DNA of 64,000 nt from Thermoclostridium stercorarium subsp. stercorarium DSM 8532 (GCF_000331995.1 NC_020134.1:2354724-2418723); one strand, 5' to 3'. Positions 27,157 through 36,545 are shown, counted from the first letter of the stretch. Notes: generated by a model not told the origin, from the sequence alone. Made by a program: numbers and translations.

Positions 27157-28410
27157 TTATCTGTCCCCATACAGTTTTTTGCCGATAAAGAGAATATTCC
27201 CTTCTTCGGTATCATAAATTACAAACACAAACGGCCTGTTGGCAATGAATGTTTTTGGCTCCTCAAGCGACGTTGTCATAATAATCACCGATGTCGCGGC
27301 AACTGCTTCGGTTCCTTCCTCATTTACTTCCACCACAGCCTTGTGAAAAACGCTGTCCATGCATATATCCTCAGCAATTCCACCAAAATCGGCATTTTTA
27401 GAGAAAACCTCTCCCATTCCAAGGGAAGCCAGTGCCTTATTAAGTTCCTTAACCCCGTATTCCATACGGAATTTCGGAATTTCCAGCCTTAAGTCATTAA
27501 CCGTTTTGAAACTTTTAACAAGTTCATTCCATTTCTCACCGTCAAAATTGCTTATAAATTTGTTAATATCCTTTTTGGGCAGAATTACGGCCATCGCCAC
27601 TTTTTCGTCTCCGTACGGGAGAGCTACGGCACTGCATTCTTCCAGTTCGGCCAATGCGAAGGTGTCGGTTTTCCGCATCATCTGAACCTTATCTGTAACT
27701 CCGTCATAGGAATAAAAATCGGCTTCGCCGGTGTTATTTTTATCAAAGGCGTTTTTCCATTCACCCTTGAAATAAATTGCATTTATCAGATACATCATAA
27801 CATCATCGGCTATCGGTGGATCAATTACCGACTGTATACGATTCTGAGTCTTTTCAGACACCCACCGGTTAATTTAAAACGCTGCGTCGGGCTTTGTAAA
27901 ATCAAGACTTCTGACGTCTGAAAAAAGATAATTTTTGTTCACGTCGATAAAGTCCGGTTTTACATTGAATTCATCCCTGATCCAGATTGAATTGGCAATT
28001 TCCAGTTTCACCTTTTCATCAATGTTGTTCAGTCTGTTTAACAAATTCCTGTATTCACTGTTTAATTCATCAACGGACATGCCACCATAATGCATCGCTT
28101 TGGCCATTGCTTCCCGCGTGCTTCCCTCTGCGCCGTTATAGGCCATCATAAGCACTGCCGAAACCGAAAACGGAGAGATAAAAGTTTCCTGTTTTGATTC
28201 CTCCGCGTTAAGCGCTTTGAACAGTTCCCAGGAAAAAATTTTATTTGCGTCGGAAACTCTGGCTGAGGGCTGGCTCTTTTCATCAACGGTAGTGCCTGCC
28301 GTTTCCCCTGACTCGGGTTTCAGCGTTGTATCGGTGACGTTTCCGCCACCCGTACAACCGGAAAAAATTATCAAAATGAACATTAAAACAAGTAAAGCAT
28401 TTTTCTTCAT
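27157..28410 (-). pseudogene. serpin lipoprotein interrupted by an in-frame TAA
   Basis: Serine protease inhibitor family, 417 codons. The N-terminal part has a lipoprotein signal (LIIFSGC) and the serpin FISPFSVSAVLMMAYNGA motif; the C-terminal part has the hinge EEGTEAVAATSV and NRPFVFVIYD. Both parts are in the same frame; a single TAA at 27874-27876 lies between DAAF and INRWVSEKTQN, exactly where homologues read continuously. The reactive-centre P1-P1' pair is probably near Thr-Ser in IIMTTSLEE. Neither fragment could fold as a functional inhibitor, so it is a recent pseudogene, a read-through gene, or a sequence error. Confidence 0.88.
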
Positions 28411-28473
28411 ATAACCCCTCCTTATTCCCGTAATGACGGTATAAGTTTTTCAGTGAAATTTTCAGTGAAAAAA

Positions 28474-28507
28474 AGCATAGCCGCAACCTGAAGTTGTGAA
28501 CTATGCT
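28474..28507. terminator. terminator after GH94 gene
   Basis: AGCATAG and CTATGCT stem with an inner GCAAC/GTTGT helix, flanked by A7 and T6 runs. On the minus strand it ends the GH94 transcript before the serpin gene; structure is symmetrical and could work both ways. Confidence 0.75.
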
Positions 28508-28618
28508 TTTTTAATTTGTTTTGCAGCGGGTTGCCAGTTACGTTTGATTAGACGCATATACTGGTAAAAAGTTCCCGCTGATGAACTTATATGTTTAAAT
28601 ATTTTTACTTTTTTACAA

Positions 28619-30973
28619 TCATCCCATTATAACAACACATTCACAAACCGTTCCTGCAGGTTTTACGGGTATTTTGTCGGTTTCAACTCCGTCTACGACA
28701 ATTTTTTTCACACCTCTGCTTACGCCTTCAGGATTTCTTACTTCGATATTGTAAACACAACCCCGGAAAATTCTTCTCACTTTAAAACCTTTCCAGTCAG
28801 GCGGAATGCACGGATCCACCGTCAGGCCGTCGTATTCCGGTCTTATTCCCAAAATATACTGGCTTACCGCAACCATATTCCATGCTGCAGTGCCTGTAAG
28901 CCACGAATTACGGCCTATTCCGAACTGCGGATGCTCTTTTCCGAGTATATTCTGGCAGTACACGTAAGGTTCCACTTCAAGCAAATCGGCGTCGTCATTG
29001 CGCGTTAACGGGAGTATCTGCCTGTAGTACTGATAAGCCCGCCTTCCGTTGCCCATCATACATTCGGCAATCATTACCCATGGGTTGGTATGGGCAAAAA
29101 TACCGCCGTTTTCCTTCGCCCCCGGCGGGTATGTGGTCATGCCCCCTATTTTCGGATTATATTCCGGATATGCCGGATATACTTTAACTATCCCGTACTT
29201 CGTGTTCAGGTGCCGATAAACCGACTCGAGGCATTTCTTAGCGTATTCTTCGGGCGCAACCATGCTAAGAACCGCCCATGACTGGCTGTTAATGAAAATT
29301 TTCCCGTATCTGTTTTTACCCGAACCAAGGACATTACCCTCATCGTCAAATGCCCTTATGTACCATTCTCCGTCCCAGCACCATTCATTTATGGCTTTTT
29401 TCATTTCATCATACCAATACCTGTATTTTGTCGCCAAATCCTTTTGTCCGGTATATTCGGCCATCTGAATCATTTCAAGGGCGGCTCTGCAGAAAAGCAT
29501 TGAAGTAAAAACACTTTCGGCTATTCCGTTTCCCATATCCAGGTTCAGGGTATCGTTCCAGTCGGCTCTGCCTATAAGGGCAAGGCCGTGCGGTCCGCGG
29601 TGGTTGTATGTGAATTCCATGGCCCTGTTGAGATGCTCCCATACGGTACCTTCGGTTTTATTGTCGTTATACGGCACAACACTTTCCAAAAAATCGAAAT
29701 TCGCCGTTTCCTTCAGATATGCGTTTGCGGCGATGGGCAGCCACAGATGATCATCGGAATACCAGTCAAATTTCACAACTGGGGCGTCACCGATCCCGCC
29801 TTCGCCTGTCAAAGGGAAAAACAGATGATAAACACGCCCGTCGGTATACTGGCAGTGAATTAACCGTTTAATAAGCCCGCCTGCCAGCTCGGGTATTGAA
29901 TGCATAACGCCGAGCGTGTCCTGGGCGCTGTCCCTGATCCCTATTCCCCTTCCCAGCCCCAGCTGGTACATCGATACAAATCTTGACCAGTTGAAGGTTA
30001 TTTTGCACTGATACTGATTCCATGTGTTAACAAAGAGATTGGTTTCCCGATCGGGGGTTTCAATCTGCAGTTTGTCCAGATATTCCTCCCAGGAGTCCTT
30101 TAGCCTTTTTAGAGCTTCTTTTGCATATTCCACGTTAAGGTAATCGCGGATTTCGTCCCTTATTGTACTCTTGTTTTCGGTAAAGCCCAAAATAAATATA
30201 ATTTCCCGCTCTTCCCCCGGTTTTAAATTTACGTCGATGCAAAACGCACCGACACCGTTCATTCTGTAAGACACGGAATTGGAACATGCCCCTGTTTCCA
30301 CGGCGATGGGGTTAGATTCGCAGCGGTATCTTCCGATAAACGCCTCAAGATTGGTATCAAAACTGTTTATTTCGGCATTTGTGGCAAAGAATGCGCATGC
30401 GTCCTTAAAATGATGCGGATGCCACGTTATAAGCCTGTCTTCATACCTTCCCTGGTTTATCTGCTGAACCCAGTCCACATTCTGCTGATCCATTATGGCA
30501 TCCCAGAAACAGAATTCGGCGTAACTGAAGACCTGAAGGTTTCTTTCAACATGGCAGAGGTTTCTGATTTGTACAAGCCAGATTTCAAAGTCCCTGTCAT
30601 CGGGTACAAAATAGGTCACATCGGCTGCAATGCCCTTGTACTCCCCTTCGAGAACAGTATAACCCATTCCATGCCTGCACCTGTAAGAGTCGAGTTTTCT
30701 CTGCACGGGCTGATAGCCGGGATTCCAGTATTCGCCCGTCAGCCTGTCGCGGACGTAAATATACCTGCCCGGCCTGTCGGTGGGGAGATTGTTGTATCTG
30801 TATCTTGTAATTCTTCTGTTCTGTGGGTCCTTGTGAAAACTGTAGCCGCCTCCGGTGTTTGTAACTATGCCTCCGTATTTCCCGTTGCCTATGTAGTTTA
30901 TCCATGGTGTCGGAGTATCGGGTCTTGTAATAACATATTCGCGGGCTTTTTCATCAAAATAGCCATACCGCAT
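28619..30973 (-). CDS. GH94 disaccharide phosphorylase (cellobiose phosphorylase-like)
   Basis: Inverting phosphorylase of 784 residues, cytoplasmic, that splits a beta-linked disaccharide with phosphate to give sugar-1-phosphate. The N-terminal beta-sandwich (TPWINYIGNGKYGGIVTNT), the catalytic aspartate in GRADWNDTLN, the phosphate-site region NSWLTGTAAWN and the C-terminal WKGFKVRRIFRGC match cellobiose and chitobiose phosphorylases. Cellobiose enzymes have GFRDSNQD where this has GIRDSAQD, so the substrate may differ (cellobiose, chitobiose, cellobionate or laminaribiose are options). The ATG follows GGAGGGA. A single gene with no transporter beside it. Confidence 0.88.
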   Translation of the reverse strand: MRYGYFDEKAREYVITRPDTPTPWINYIGNGKYGGIVTNTGGGYSFHKDPQNRRITRYRYNNLPTDRPGRYIYVRDRLTGEYWNPGYQPVQRKLDSYRCRHGMGYTVLEGEYKGIAADVTYFVPDDRDFEIWLVQIRNLCHVERNLQVFSYAEFCFWDAIMDQQNVDWVQQINQGRYEDRLITWHPHHFKDACAFFATNAEINSFDTNLEAFIGRYRCESNPIAVETGACSNSVSYRMNGVGAFCIDVNLKPGEEREIIFILGFTENKSTIRDEIRDYLNVEYAKEALKRLKDSWEEYLDKLQIETPDRETNLFVNTWNQYQCKITFNWSRFVSMYQLGLGRGIGIRDSAQDTLGVMHSIPELAGGLIKRLIHCQYTDGRVYHLFFPLTGEGGIGDAPVVKFDWYSDDHLWLPIAANAYLKETANFDFLESVVPYNDNKTEGTVWEHLNRAMEFTYNHRGPHGLALIGRADWNDTLNLDMGNGIAESVFTSMLFCRAALEMIQMAEYTGQKDLATKYRYWYDEMKKAINEWCWDGEWYIRAFDDEGNVLGSGKNRYGKIFINSQSWAVLSMVAPEEYAKKCLESVYRHLNTKYGIVKVYPAYPEYNPKIGGMTTYPPGAKENGGIFAHTNPWVMIAECMMGNGRRAYQYYRQILPLTRNDDADLLEVEPYVYCQNILGKEHPQFGIGRNSWLTGTAAWNMVAVSQYILGIRPEYDGLTVDPCIPPDWKGFKVRRIFRGCVYNIEVRNPEGVSRGVKKIVVDGVETDKIPVKPAGTVCECVVIMG

Positions 30974-31115
30974 TTCAATCCCTCCGAACCGAATATATCC
31001 TTATGCCCCCTCATGGCACACCGGGTTAAACAGGCTTTTAAACGTTATGGCGCCCGAAGCAGGCCTGTTACCACAAACAAGTTTCTCCCCGGGCACAGCA
31101 TGATGGGTTTGAATT

Positions 31116-31748
31116 TCACGAATTTAACAAAGGCATGCATTTTTCCAGGAAATACTTTATGTTCTTTCTTTCCTCCTCCAGAACCTCCCTGGTCACTTCC
31201 CCCCGACCCAGTCTGTCACACATTGCAAGCAGCGCAATTTCGTGAACCGGCACTTCCTTTACCATTGTCTCCAAATCGGCCTGTGGCAGGTTTTTTATCA
31301 CCATAAGAACCTGCATATGCCACCGGACCATTTTTGAAACTTTATATACAAAGTAGCCGTCACAGCCAAAAAAATTCAGAAATTCAGCAGCCAATCTCTC
31401 GCCGGCCTTATCGTGGTCATAAGCGGTTATTCTGCCTTTTGTCAGCTTTGTTGTTTCAGGCTTTCCTATGTCATGCAGCAGGCAGGACCACATGAATACC
31501 AGCGGGTCGTCGCTTTTCTCCTTTAACAGCGCACCGTTGTCAATCACATTCAGAGTATGGTTCCATACATTACCTTCAGGGTGCCATTTAAGGTTTTGTT
31601 CGGTATTCTTAAGGCGGCTCAGAAGAGTAAACGGATACTCATTATTGAAAAAGTCCTGGTCTTCAATTTTTCTGAAATAGGCCGACGGTTTGTCGCCTTC
31701 AAGCAAATGTTCGGTAAATTCATAAAAATACCTTTTCAGCATAATCAT
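31116..31748 (-). CDS. HD-domain phosphohydrolase-like protein
   Basis: About 210 residues with a complete HD motif set: the histidine in WNHTLNVID, HD in CLLHDIGKPETT, and a later DHDKAG. The layout resembles the HD domain found in the C-terminal part of bacterial CCA-adding enzymes, but the nucleotidyltransferase domain is absent. Likely a metal-dependent phosphohydrolase of nucleotides or RNA ends; substrate unknown. I prefer the ATG at 31746-31748 with AAGG upstream over one 11 codons earlier with no ribosome binding site. Confidence 0.82.
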   Translation of the reverse strand: MIMLKRYFYEFTEHLLEGDKPSAYFRKIEDQDFFNNEYPFTLLSRLKNTEQNLKWHPEGNVWNHTLNVIDNGALLKEKSDDPLVFMWSCLLHDIGKPETTKLTKGRITAYDHDKAGERLAAEFLNFFGCDGYFVYKVSKMVRWHMQVLMVIKNLPQADLETMVKEVPVHEIALLAMCDRLGRGEVTREVLEEERKNIKYFLEKCMPLLNS

Positions 31749-31803
31749 ATCCACGCCTTGATTTTTGGATTCAGTCAACATAGGGTATAATATTCTTCGA
31801 TAT

Positions 31804-32619
31804 TTATTCTTTTATACCCTGCTGCATCATTTTTACGGCGGTCAGTACAAAAATATCCTTTTTATTGCCATTCGAAGCAGGCAATTTTTCCATGCTGATG
31901 TTTCCGAATCCGGCGTCCAGAAGCCACCGCTCAAGCTCGGCAGGATTTATCCCCCTGTGGCGGTCATGCATTTTTTCCTGAAACCCTTCATCTTCATGAG
32001 GCAGAAGATCGGCGATAAAAATAATCCCTGATGGCCTGAGTACACGGCTGAATTCCTTTAAAATATTCCTCGGGCTTTCAACATGATGAAGTATCATCGA
32101 CGCGCAAACCAGATCAATCCTTCCATCCCTGAGCGGTACCTCGCTCTCCTCACATTCAACGGTAAGTATGTTTGTAATTCCCTGAAGCTTTGCTTTCCTG
32201 TCCAGCTCGTCCAGCATTGATACCGACATATCCATTGCAATAACTTTCCCGACATGCGAGGCAATGCCTCTGGAAATAAAGCCGTCGCCGCATCCATAGT
32301 CCAATACCGTTATATCCTTATTTAAAAGGTTTGAATCTATCAGCTTGTTAACGATTGAATTGTCATACAATCCTGAACTTATTTCCTCCCACCTGTCGGC
32401 TATATCCTCAAAAAACTGCCTGGTTTCCTGCTCACTGGCGGAATACATCTTTGAACTTCCGCCGGCAAGCCATTCAATAAGCGCCTTTCTTGAAAAACGC
32501 CATTCCCTTCCTATTTTCCTCGCGGGAACATCCTCTTCCCTTAAAAGTTTTATAAAGGTTTTAACACTTACGCCAAACAATTCGGCGGCTTCATCCATGT
32601 TCAATATTTCCTTTTCCAA
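31804..32619 (-). CDS. excisionase-type HTH fused to SAM-dependent methyltransferase
   Basis: About 271 residues. Residues 1-55 are a MerR/excisionase-like winged helix (MDEAAELFGVSVKTFIKLLREE, shown here as two parts, ending REWRFSRKALIEWL). Then a class I methyltransferase with the SAM motif VLDYGCGDGF, acidic AMDMS, and DLVCASMILHH, like UbiE or type 11 enzymes. The next gene upstream is adenosylhomocysteinase, which removes the SAH this enzyme would make. The start is uncertain (TTG at 32619, GTG at 32631 or ATG at 32598). Substrate unknown; it may be a methyltransferase that also regulates its operon. Confidence 0.85.
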   Translation of the reverse strand: MEKEILNMDEAAELFGVSVKTFIKLLREEDVPARKIGREWRFSRKALIEWLAGGSSKMYSASEQETRQFFEDIADRWEEISSGLYDNSIVNKLIDSNLLNKDITVLDYGCGDGFISRGIASHVGKVIAMDMSVSMLDELDRKAKLQGITNILTVECEESEVPLRDGRIDLVCASMILHHVESPRNILKEFSRVLRPSGIIFIADLLPHEDEGFQEKMHDRHRGINPAELERWLLDAGFGNISMEKLPASNGNKKDIFVLTAVKMMQQGIKE

Positions 32620-32690
32620 CTTACACCGCACCTTTCATTCACTGTCATCCAAGACCTCCGAAATAACAAGGCAGATTCGAACCGCAGGGC

Positions 32691-33932
32691 TTACCAGCTG
32701 TTTATATATCTTCTCTGCTCCTCGGTAAGTTCGTCTATCTTAATTCCCAGGCTTTTAAGCTTCATCATTGCGATTTTTTTATCAATCTCGTACGGTACCT
32801 CGAATACCTTTGCTTCAAGCTCCGAATGATGTTCGAGGATATACAGTGCGGCATATGCCTGGACGGCAAAACTCATGTCCATAATCTCGGCAGGATGGCC
32901 ATCACCGCATGCCAGGTTGACAAGGCGTCCTTCGCCCAAAAGATATAGCCTCCTGCCGTTGTATAATTCATAACAGGTTATGTTTTTTCTTGTTTCGGTG
33001 ATATTGCGGCTTATTTCCTCCAAATCGGGAATACAAATTTCAACGTTAAAATGTCCCGCGTTACACAAAATTGCGCCGTCCTTCATTCTCTCAAAATGCC
33101 TTTTAACTATAACTTTATTGCATCCTGTCACGGTAATAAAAATATCTCCCACTTCCGAGGCTTCATCCATCGTCATCACGCTGAAACCATCCATAACCGC
33201 TTCAATGGCCTTAACCGGATCAACTTCGGTGACAATAACCCTGGCACCTAACCCCTTCGCCCTCATGGCAACACCTTTTCCGCACCATCCGTATCCGGCA
33301 ACTACAACCGTTTTTCCCGCAACTATGAGGTTTGTCGTCCTGTTAATTCCGTCCCATACCGACTGTCCTGTTCCATAGCGGTTGTCAAACAGGTGCTTGC
33401 ACATGGCGTTATTTACCGCCATCATCGGGAATTTCAGCGTTCCTTCCCTTTCCATTGCCCTGAGGCGTAAAATCCCTGTGGTGGTCTCCTCACAGCCGCC
33501 GTAAATGCCGGGAAGCAACTCCTGTTTTCTCGTATGAAGGGCATGGGTCAGATCTCCGCCGTCATCTATTATTATCTGCGGGCCGTGATTAAGGGTTTCA
33601 TCAATAAAATGATCGTATTCCTCCGGCGTGGCGTTATACCATGAATAAACACTGATACCATCTTCTGCAAGGGCAGCCGCAACGTCGTCCTGTGTGGAAA
33701 GGGGGTTACTTCCCGTAACAGCCATTATCGCGCCACCGGCTGCAAGAACTTTTGAAAGATATGCGGTTTTGGCTTCCAGATGAATGGAAAGTGATATCTT
33801 TATTCCCTCAAAGGGACGGGTTTTCTTAAATTCCTCTTCTATAGCGCTTAAAATAGGCATATTCCGTTTTGCCCATTCTATTTTCTGCCTGCCGCTCGGG
33901 GCAAGGCTTATATCCCTGATTATGCTTTTCAT
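32691..33932 (-). CDS. ahcY: adenosylhomocysteinase
   Basis: NAD-dependent hydrolysis of S-adenosylhomocysteine to adenosine and homocysteine. Key motifs are SIHLEAKTA, NPLSTQDDVAAAL, GGCEETTTG, the Lys-Asp pair in NAMCKHLFDNRYGTGQS, and the NAD-binding GYGWCGKG. At 413 residues it is the short archaeal or bacterial form. The ATG at 33930-33932 follows GGAG; an upstream TTG has none. Followed after about 70 nt by the HTH-methyltransferase gene, suggesting a shared methyl cycle operon. Confidence 0.96.
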   Translation of the reverse strand: MKSIIRDISLAPSGRQKIEWAKRNMPILSAIEEEFKKTRPFEGIKISLSIHLEAKTAYLSKVLAAGGAIMAVTGSNPLSTQDDVAAALAEDGISVYSWYNATPEEYDHFIDETLNHGPQIIIDDGGDLTHALHTRKQELLPGIYGGCEETTTGILRLRAMEREGTLKFPMMAVNNAMCKHLFDNRYGTGQSVWDGINRTTNLIVAGKTVVVAGYGWCGKGVAMRAKGLGARVIVTEVDPVKAIEAVMDGFSVMTMDEASEVGDIFITVTGCNKVIVKRHFERMKDGAILCNAGHFNVEICIPDLEEISRNITETRKNITCYELYNGRRLYLLGEGRLVNLACGDGHPAEIMDMSFAVQAYAALYILEHHSELEAKVFEVPYEIDKKIAMMKLKSLGIKIDELTEEQRRYINSW

Positions 33933-33980
33933 ACGCCTGATTCTCCAGTTTCTTAAATTTATTTTTATTTTTGACAACTC

Positions 33981-34010
33981 ATTATATCATTTGTAATCAG
34001 TTTAATACAA
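33981..34010 (-). promoter_or_regulatory. ahcY promoter
   Basis: On the minus strand TTGTAT (34005-34010), an 18-bp spacer and TATAAT (33981-33986) with an extended TGA before the -10. It leaves a leader of about 40 nt, too short for a SAH or SAM riboswitch. Confidence 0.7.
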
Positions 34011-34176
34011 GACAATTTACAGCTAAATTCAGTCAGCAGACTTTTATTTTCAGTAATCAATCAAGATTTTATCATAAAACACCCTTTCATTCACTTCGGT
34101 CTCATTCGGCAGTAATAAAATAAATTCCGGCTTTGCTAAAATGCATAATTTGGAGTCTGAAATTGACAATTAGCCT

Positions 34177-34205
34177 TATACAGCATTGAAGCTAAATGAT
34201 ATAAT
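34177..34205 (+). promoter_or_regulatory. promoter of the ThrE pair
   Basis: TATACA (34177-34182), 17-bp spacer, TATAAT (34200-34205) preceded by TGA as an extended -10. Weak -35 but good -10, 40 bp upstream of the first ThrE gene. Confidence 0.5.
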
Positions 34206-34244
34206 TATTTACGCGCGAACAAGACTCACGAAAGAGGTTGGAAT

Positions 34245-35000
34245 ATGAAACTCCATGAAGTACTGGAGATAGCCATGGAAGCAGGTGAAATTCTGCTGCG
34301 TAACGGCGCTGAAACATACCGGGTTGAGGAGAGCATAACAAGAATTTGCAACGCCTATGGGCATTCCTGTGAAACCATTGTGCTTCCGACGGGTATTTTT
34401 TTAACTGTATATTCTTCCGGGCATGAATCCGAAACATCGGTACGCAGAATAAAGGTTCGTACGCTGGACCTAACGAAGATAGACCGCATAAATTCCTTTT
34501 CACGAAAAATATCATCTCACCCGTTGCCTTACGAAGAAGCGAAAAAAGAGCTTGAAGAAATAAAGGCTCTGAAATACTATCCCGTACCACTGCAGCTCAT
34601 TGCGTCAACCGTAGCGTCTTTTGCCTATGCCCTTATTTTCGAGGGTGGTTTAACAGACGGGATTATCGCATTTGCAATAGGCGGGCTGCTTTATTTGCTT
34701 AACCTTTTCATGGTGAAATCGGGATATTTCCCGTTTTTGATATATTTCGTAATCGGTTTTTTCAGCGGTTTCATAAGCATGATCTCGGAATTCTTCATTC
34801 CAAACAGCAATGCCTATATCATTATAATTTCATCTATTATCATGTTCCTTCCCGGCGTGGCAATGACCAACGGCATCAGGGATCTTCTCGCCATTGATAC
34901 GATAAGCGGGCTTACCAGGCTGGGTGAAGCATTCCTGACAGTACTGGCCCTTGGAATGGGAGTATGGCTTGCCATTTCGACAGCTCACTATATAATCTGA
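34245..35000 (+). CDS. threonine/serine exporter, large subunit (ThrE N-terminal part)
   Basis: 251 residues: an N-terminal cytoplasmic domain (MEAGEILLRNGAETYRVEES region, with SCETIVLPTGIFLT) followed by about five membrane spans. This is the DUF1212 half of the ThrE amino acid exporter family, here as a separate protein. The ATG follows AGAGG. The partner gene begins 12 nt downstream, so the two likely make a heteromeric exporter. Transport substrate is inferred from the family only. Confidence 0.85.
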   Translation: MKLHEVLEIAMEAGEILLRNGAETYRVEESITRICNAYGHSCETIVLPTGIFLTVYSSGHESETSVRRIKVRTLDLTKIDRINSFSRKISSHPLPYEEAKKELEEIKALKYYPVPLQLIASTVASFAYALIFEGGLTDGIIAFAIGGLLYLLNLFMVKSGYFPFLIYFVIGFFSGFISMISEFFIPNSNAYIIIISSIIMFLPGVAMTNGIRDLLAIDTISGLTRLGEAFLTVLALGMGVWLAISTAHYII

Positions 35001-35012
35001 ACGGAGGTTTTT

Positions 35013-35459
35013 ATGAGAGTTTTTCTTTCCTTTTTCGCCACATTATGCCATGCAATATCACTTAACACCGACAGAAAAAACCTGATATGGGCGGGCCTGT
35101 CGGGCACTATAGGAATGCTTATCAATGACAGGCTTATGGCCATGTTCCCAAACGCCGCACTGATGGCTGTTTTCCTCGGTACCGCTGCAGTATCGGTTTA
35201 CAGTGAATTAATGGCCAGAGTAAGAAAAACTCCGGCCACAATATTTCTGATACCCGGTATCATTCCATTGGTTCCCGGAGTTGATGCATACCGCACAATT
35301 CAGCTCATCGCCGAAAAAGACTATACCGCCGCAACATCCTACGGCGTAGCTGCTATAGCCAAAGCCTGTCTGATTGCTTTCGGTATTATGACGGTCTCGG
35401 CAGTCTTCAGAAAAATAAACCGAGCCAAAAGAACAAGAAAAGAACCGTCAGGGCCATGA
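35013..35459 (+). CDS. threonine/serine exporter, small subunit (ThrE C-terminal part)
   Basis: 148 residues with about four to five spans and the TPATIFLIPGIIPLVPG motif typical of the DUF3815 half of ThrE. The ATG follows GGAGG at 6 nt. It converges with purine nucleoside phosphorylase and overlaps its 3' end by 12 nt. Confidence 0.85.
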   Translation: MRVFLSFFATLCHAISLNTDRKNLIWAGLSGTIGMLINDRLMAMFPNAALMAVFLGTAAVSVYSELMARVRKTPATIFLIPGIIPLVPGVDAYRTIQLIAEKDYTAATSYGVAAIAKACLIAFGIMTVSAVFRKINRAKRTRKEPSGP

Positions 35460-36275
35460 TTTGACTATTTCGGTGACAAGGGCGGCAAATTTCTCCTCAA
35501 CCCTTTTTCCGGTTTCAAGAACTTCTTCGTGGTTCAACGGCTGCTCCAATACCCCTGCCGCCATATTTGTTATGCAGGATATTCCCAGCACCTTCATTCC
35601 CATATGCCTTGCGACAATTGCTTCCGGAACGGTGGACATTCCCACGGCATCAGCACCGAAATATTTAAGTGCCCTGATTTCCGACGGGGTTTCAAAAGAC
35701 GGACCTTTCGTATATGCATAAATGCCCCTTCTTATGTCACAGTGAATGCGCATTGCGCATTCCGCAGCCATTTCCAGAAGTTCTCTGTCATACACATGGG
35801 ACATGTCGGGAAAACGTGGGCCCAATTCATCTATGTTTTCCCCTCTTAAGGGGTTTTCGGCGAACAGACCGATGTGATCCTTAATGAGCATTAAATCTCC
35901 CGGCCTGAACTGAGTATTAACCGCACCGGCGGCATTAGTCAATATCAGGTTTTCAATGCCGAGAAGCTTAAATGCGCGTATCGGAAACACTACCTGTTCC
36001 ATCGTCCATCCTTCATAATAATGAAATCTGCCTTTCATCGCGACTATATCCCTTCCGCCCAGCTCGCCGAAAATTAACCGTCCTTCATGCCCTGCAACCG
36101 TAGTCCTGGGAAAATTCGGTATCTCCTCATAAGGTATTTCAATGGCGTTGGACATATACTTTGCCAGGTTTCCAAGCCCTGAACCCAAAACAATGGCGAT
36201 ATACGGGGTTTTGTGAATTTTCTGACGAATATAATCAGATGTCTGTTTCAACGTATTGTAATAATTACTACTCAT
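35448..36275 (-). CDS. punA: purine nucleoside phosphorylase (trimeric PunA/PNP family)
   Basis: Phosphorolysis of guanosine and inosine-type nucleosides in purine salvage. 275 residues with IAIVLGSGLG, HEGRLIFGELGGRDIVAMKGRFHYYEG (phosphate and base region, positions about 60-87), NAAGAVN, and GMSTVPEAIVARH. The ATG at 36273-36275 is preceded by GAGGAGG at 6-7 nt; 18 upstream codons in the open frame are not coding. Confidence 0.95.
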   Translation of the reverse strand: MSSNYYNTLKQTSDYIRQKIHKTPYIAIVLGSGLGNLAKYMSNAIEIPYEEIPNFPRTTVAGHEGRLIFGELGGRDIVAMKGRFHYYEGWTMEQVVFPIRAFKLLGIENLILTNAAGAVNTQFRPGDLMLIKDHIGLFAENPLRGENIDELGPRFPDMSHVYDRELLEMAAECAMRIHCDIRRGIYAYTKGPSFETPSEIRALKYFGADAVGMSTVPEAIVARHMGMKVLGISCITNMAAGVLEQPLNHEEVLETGKRVEEKFAALVTEIVKSWP

Positions 36276-36367
36276 TAGGGGGCCTCCTCTGTTTAATGAG
36301 CGCTTATGCGAACCTGTATATAAAAACACCGACGCTGAAGCGCTTTAGTTGCATTTTTTCATTCACC

Positions 36368-36396
36368 TGCGCCGGCCTTTTTGCCGGTTCGGCGCA
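36368..36396. other. inverted repeat in the punA leader
   Basis: TGCGCCG and CGGCGCA with a 15-nt loop containing a competing GGC/GCC pair. It lies about 95 bp upstream of the punA start, between divergent punA and argJ. Nearby AGCGCT occurs twice (36299-36304 and 36339-36344). Could be a leader stem or a protein-binding site; no known riboswitch class is recognised. Confidence 0.35.
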
Positions 36397-36474
36397 GTAT
36401 GGGATTAGTCCATGACAATATTAGCCTAATAAACTTTGTTTGTCAACGGTACTGCGAAACTGCCCGGTTATACA

Positions 36475-36504
36475 TTGACGTCCGAACACTATGTGTTGTA
36501 TAAT
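36475..36504 (+). promoter_or_regulatory. argJ promoter
   Basis: TTGACG (36475-36480), 18-bp spacer, TATAAT (36499-36504), a near-consensus housekeeping promoter about 40 bp before the argJ start. Confidence 0.8.
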
Positions 36505-36545
36505 TATACAAATTTAATGTATTTTTAAACATTATGGAGGTAGGT

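Noticed and set aside
27840..27900. Frameshift as cause of the split serpin
   Set aside because: Both halves are in the same frame; the difference between their starts is a multiple of three, so a stop codon, not an indel, splits the gene.
33933..33980. SAM or SAH riboswitch upstream of ahcY
   Set aside because: The inferred leader is only about 40 nt and shows no conserved fold.
34163..34168. TTGACA as the -35 of the ThrE promoter
   Set aside because: It is 31 bp from the TATAAT, too far for a housekeeping promoter.
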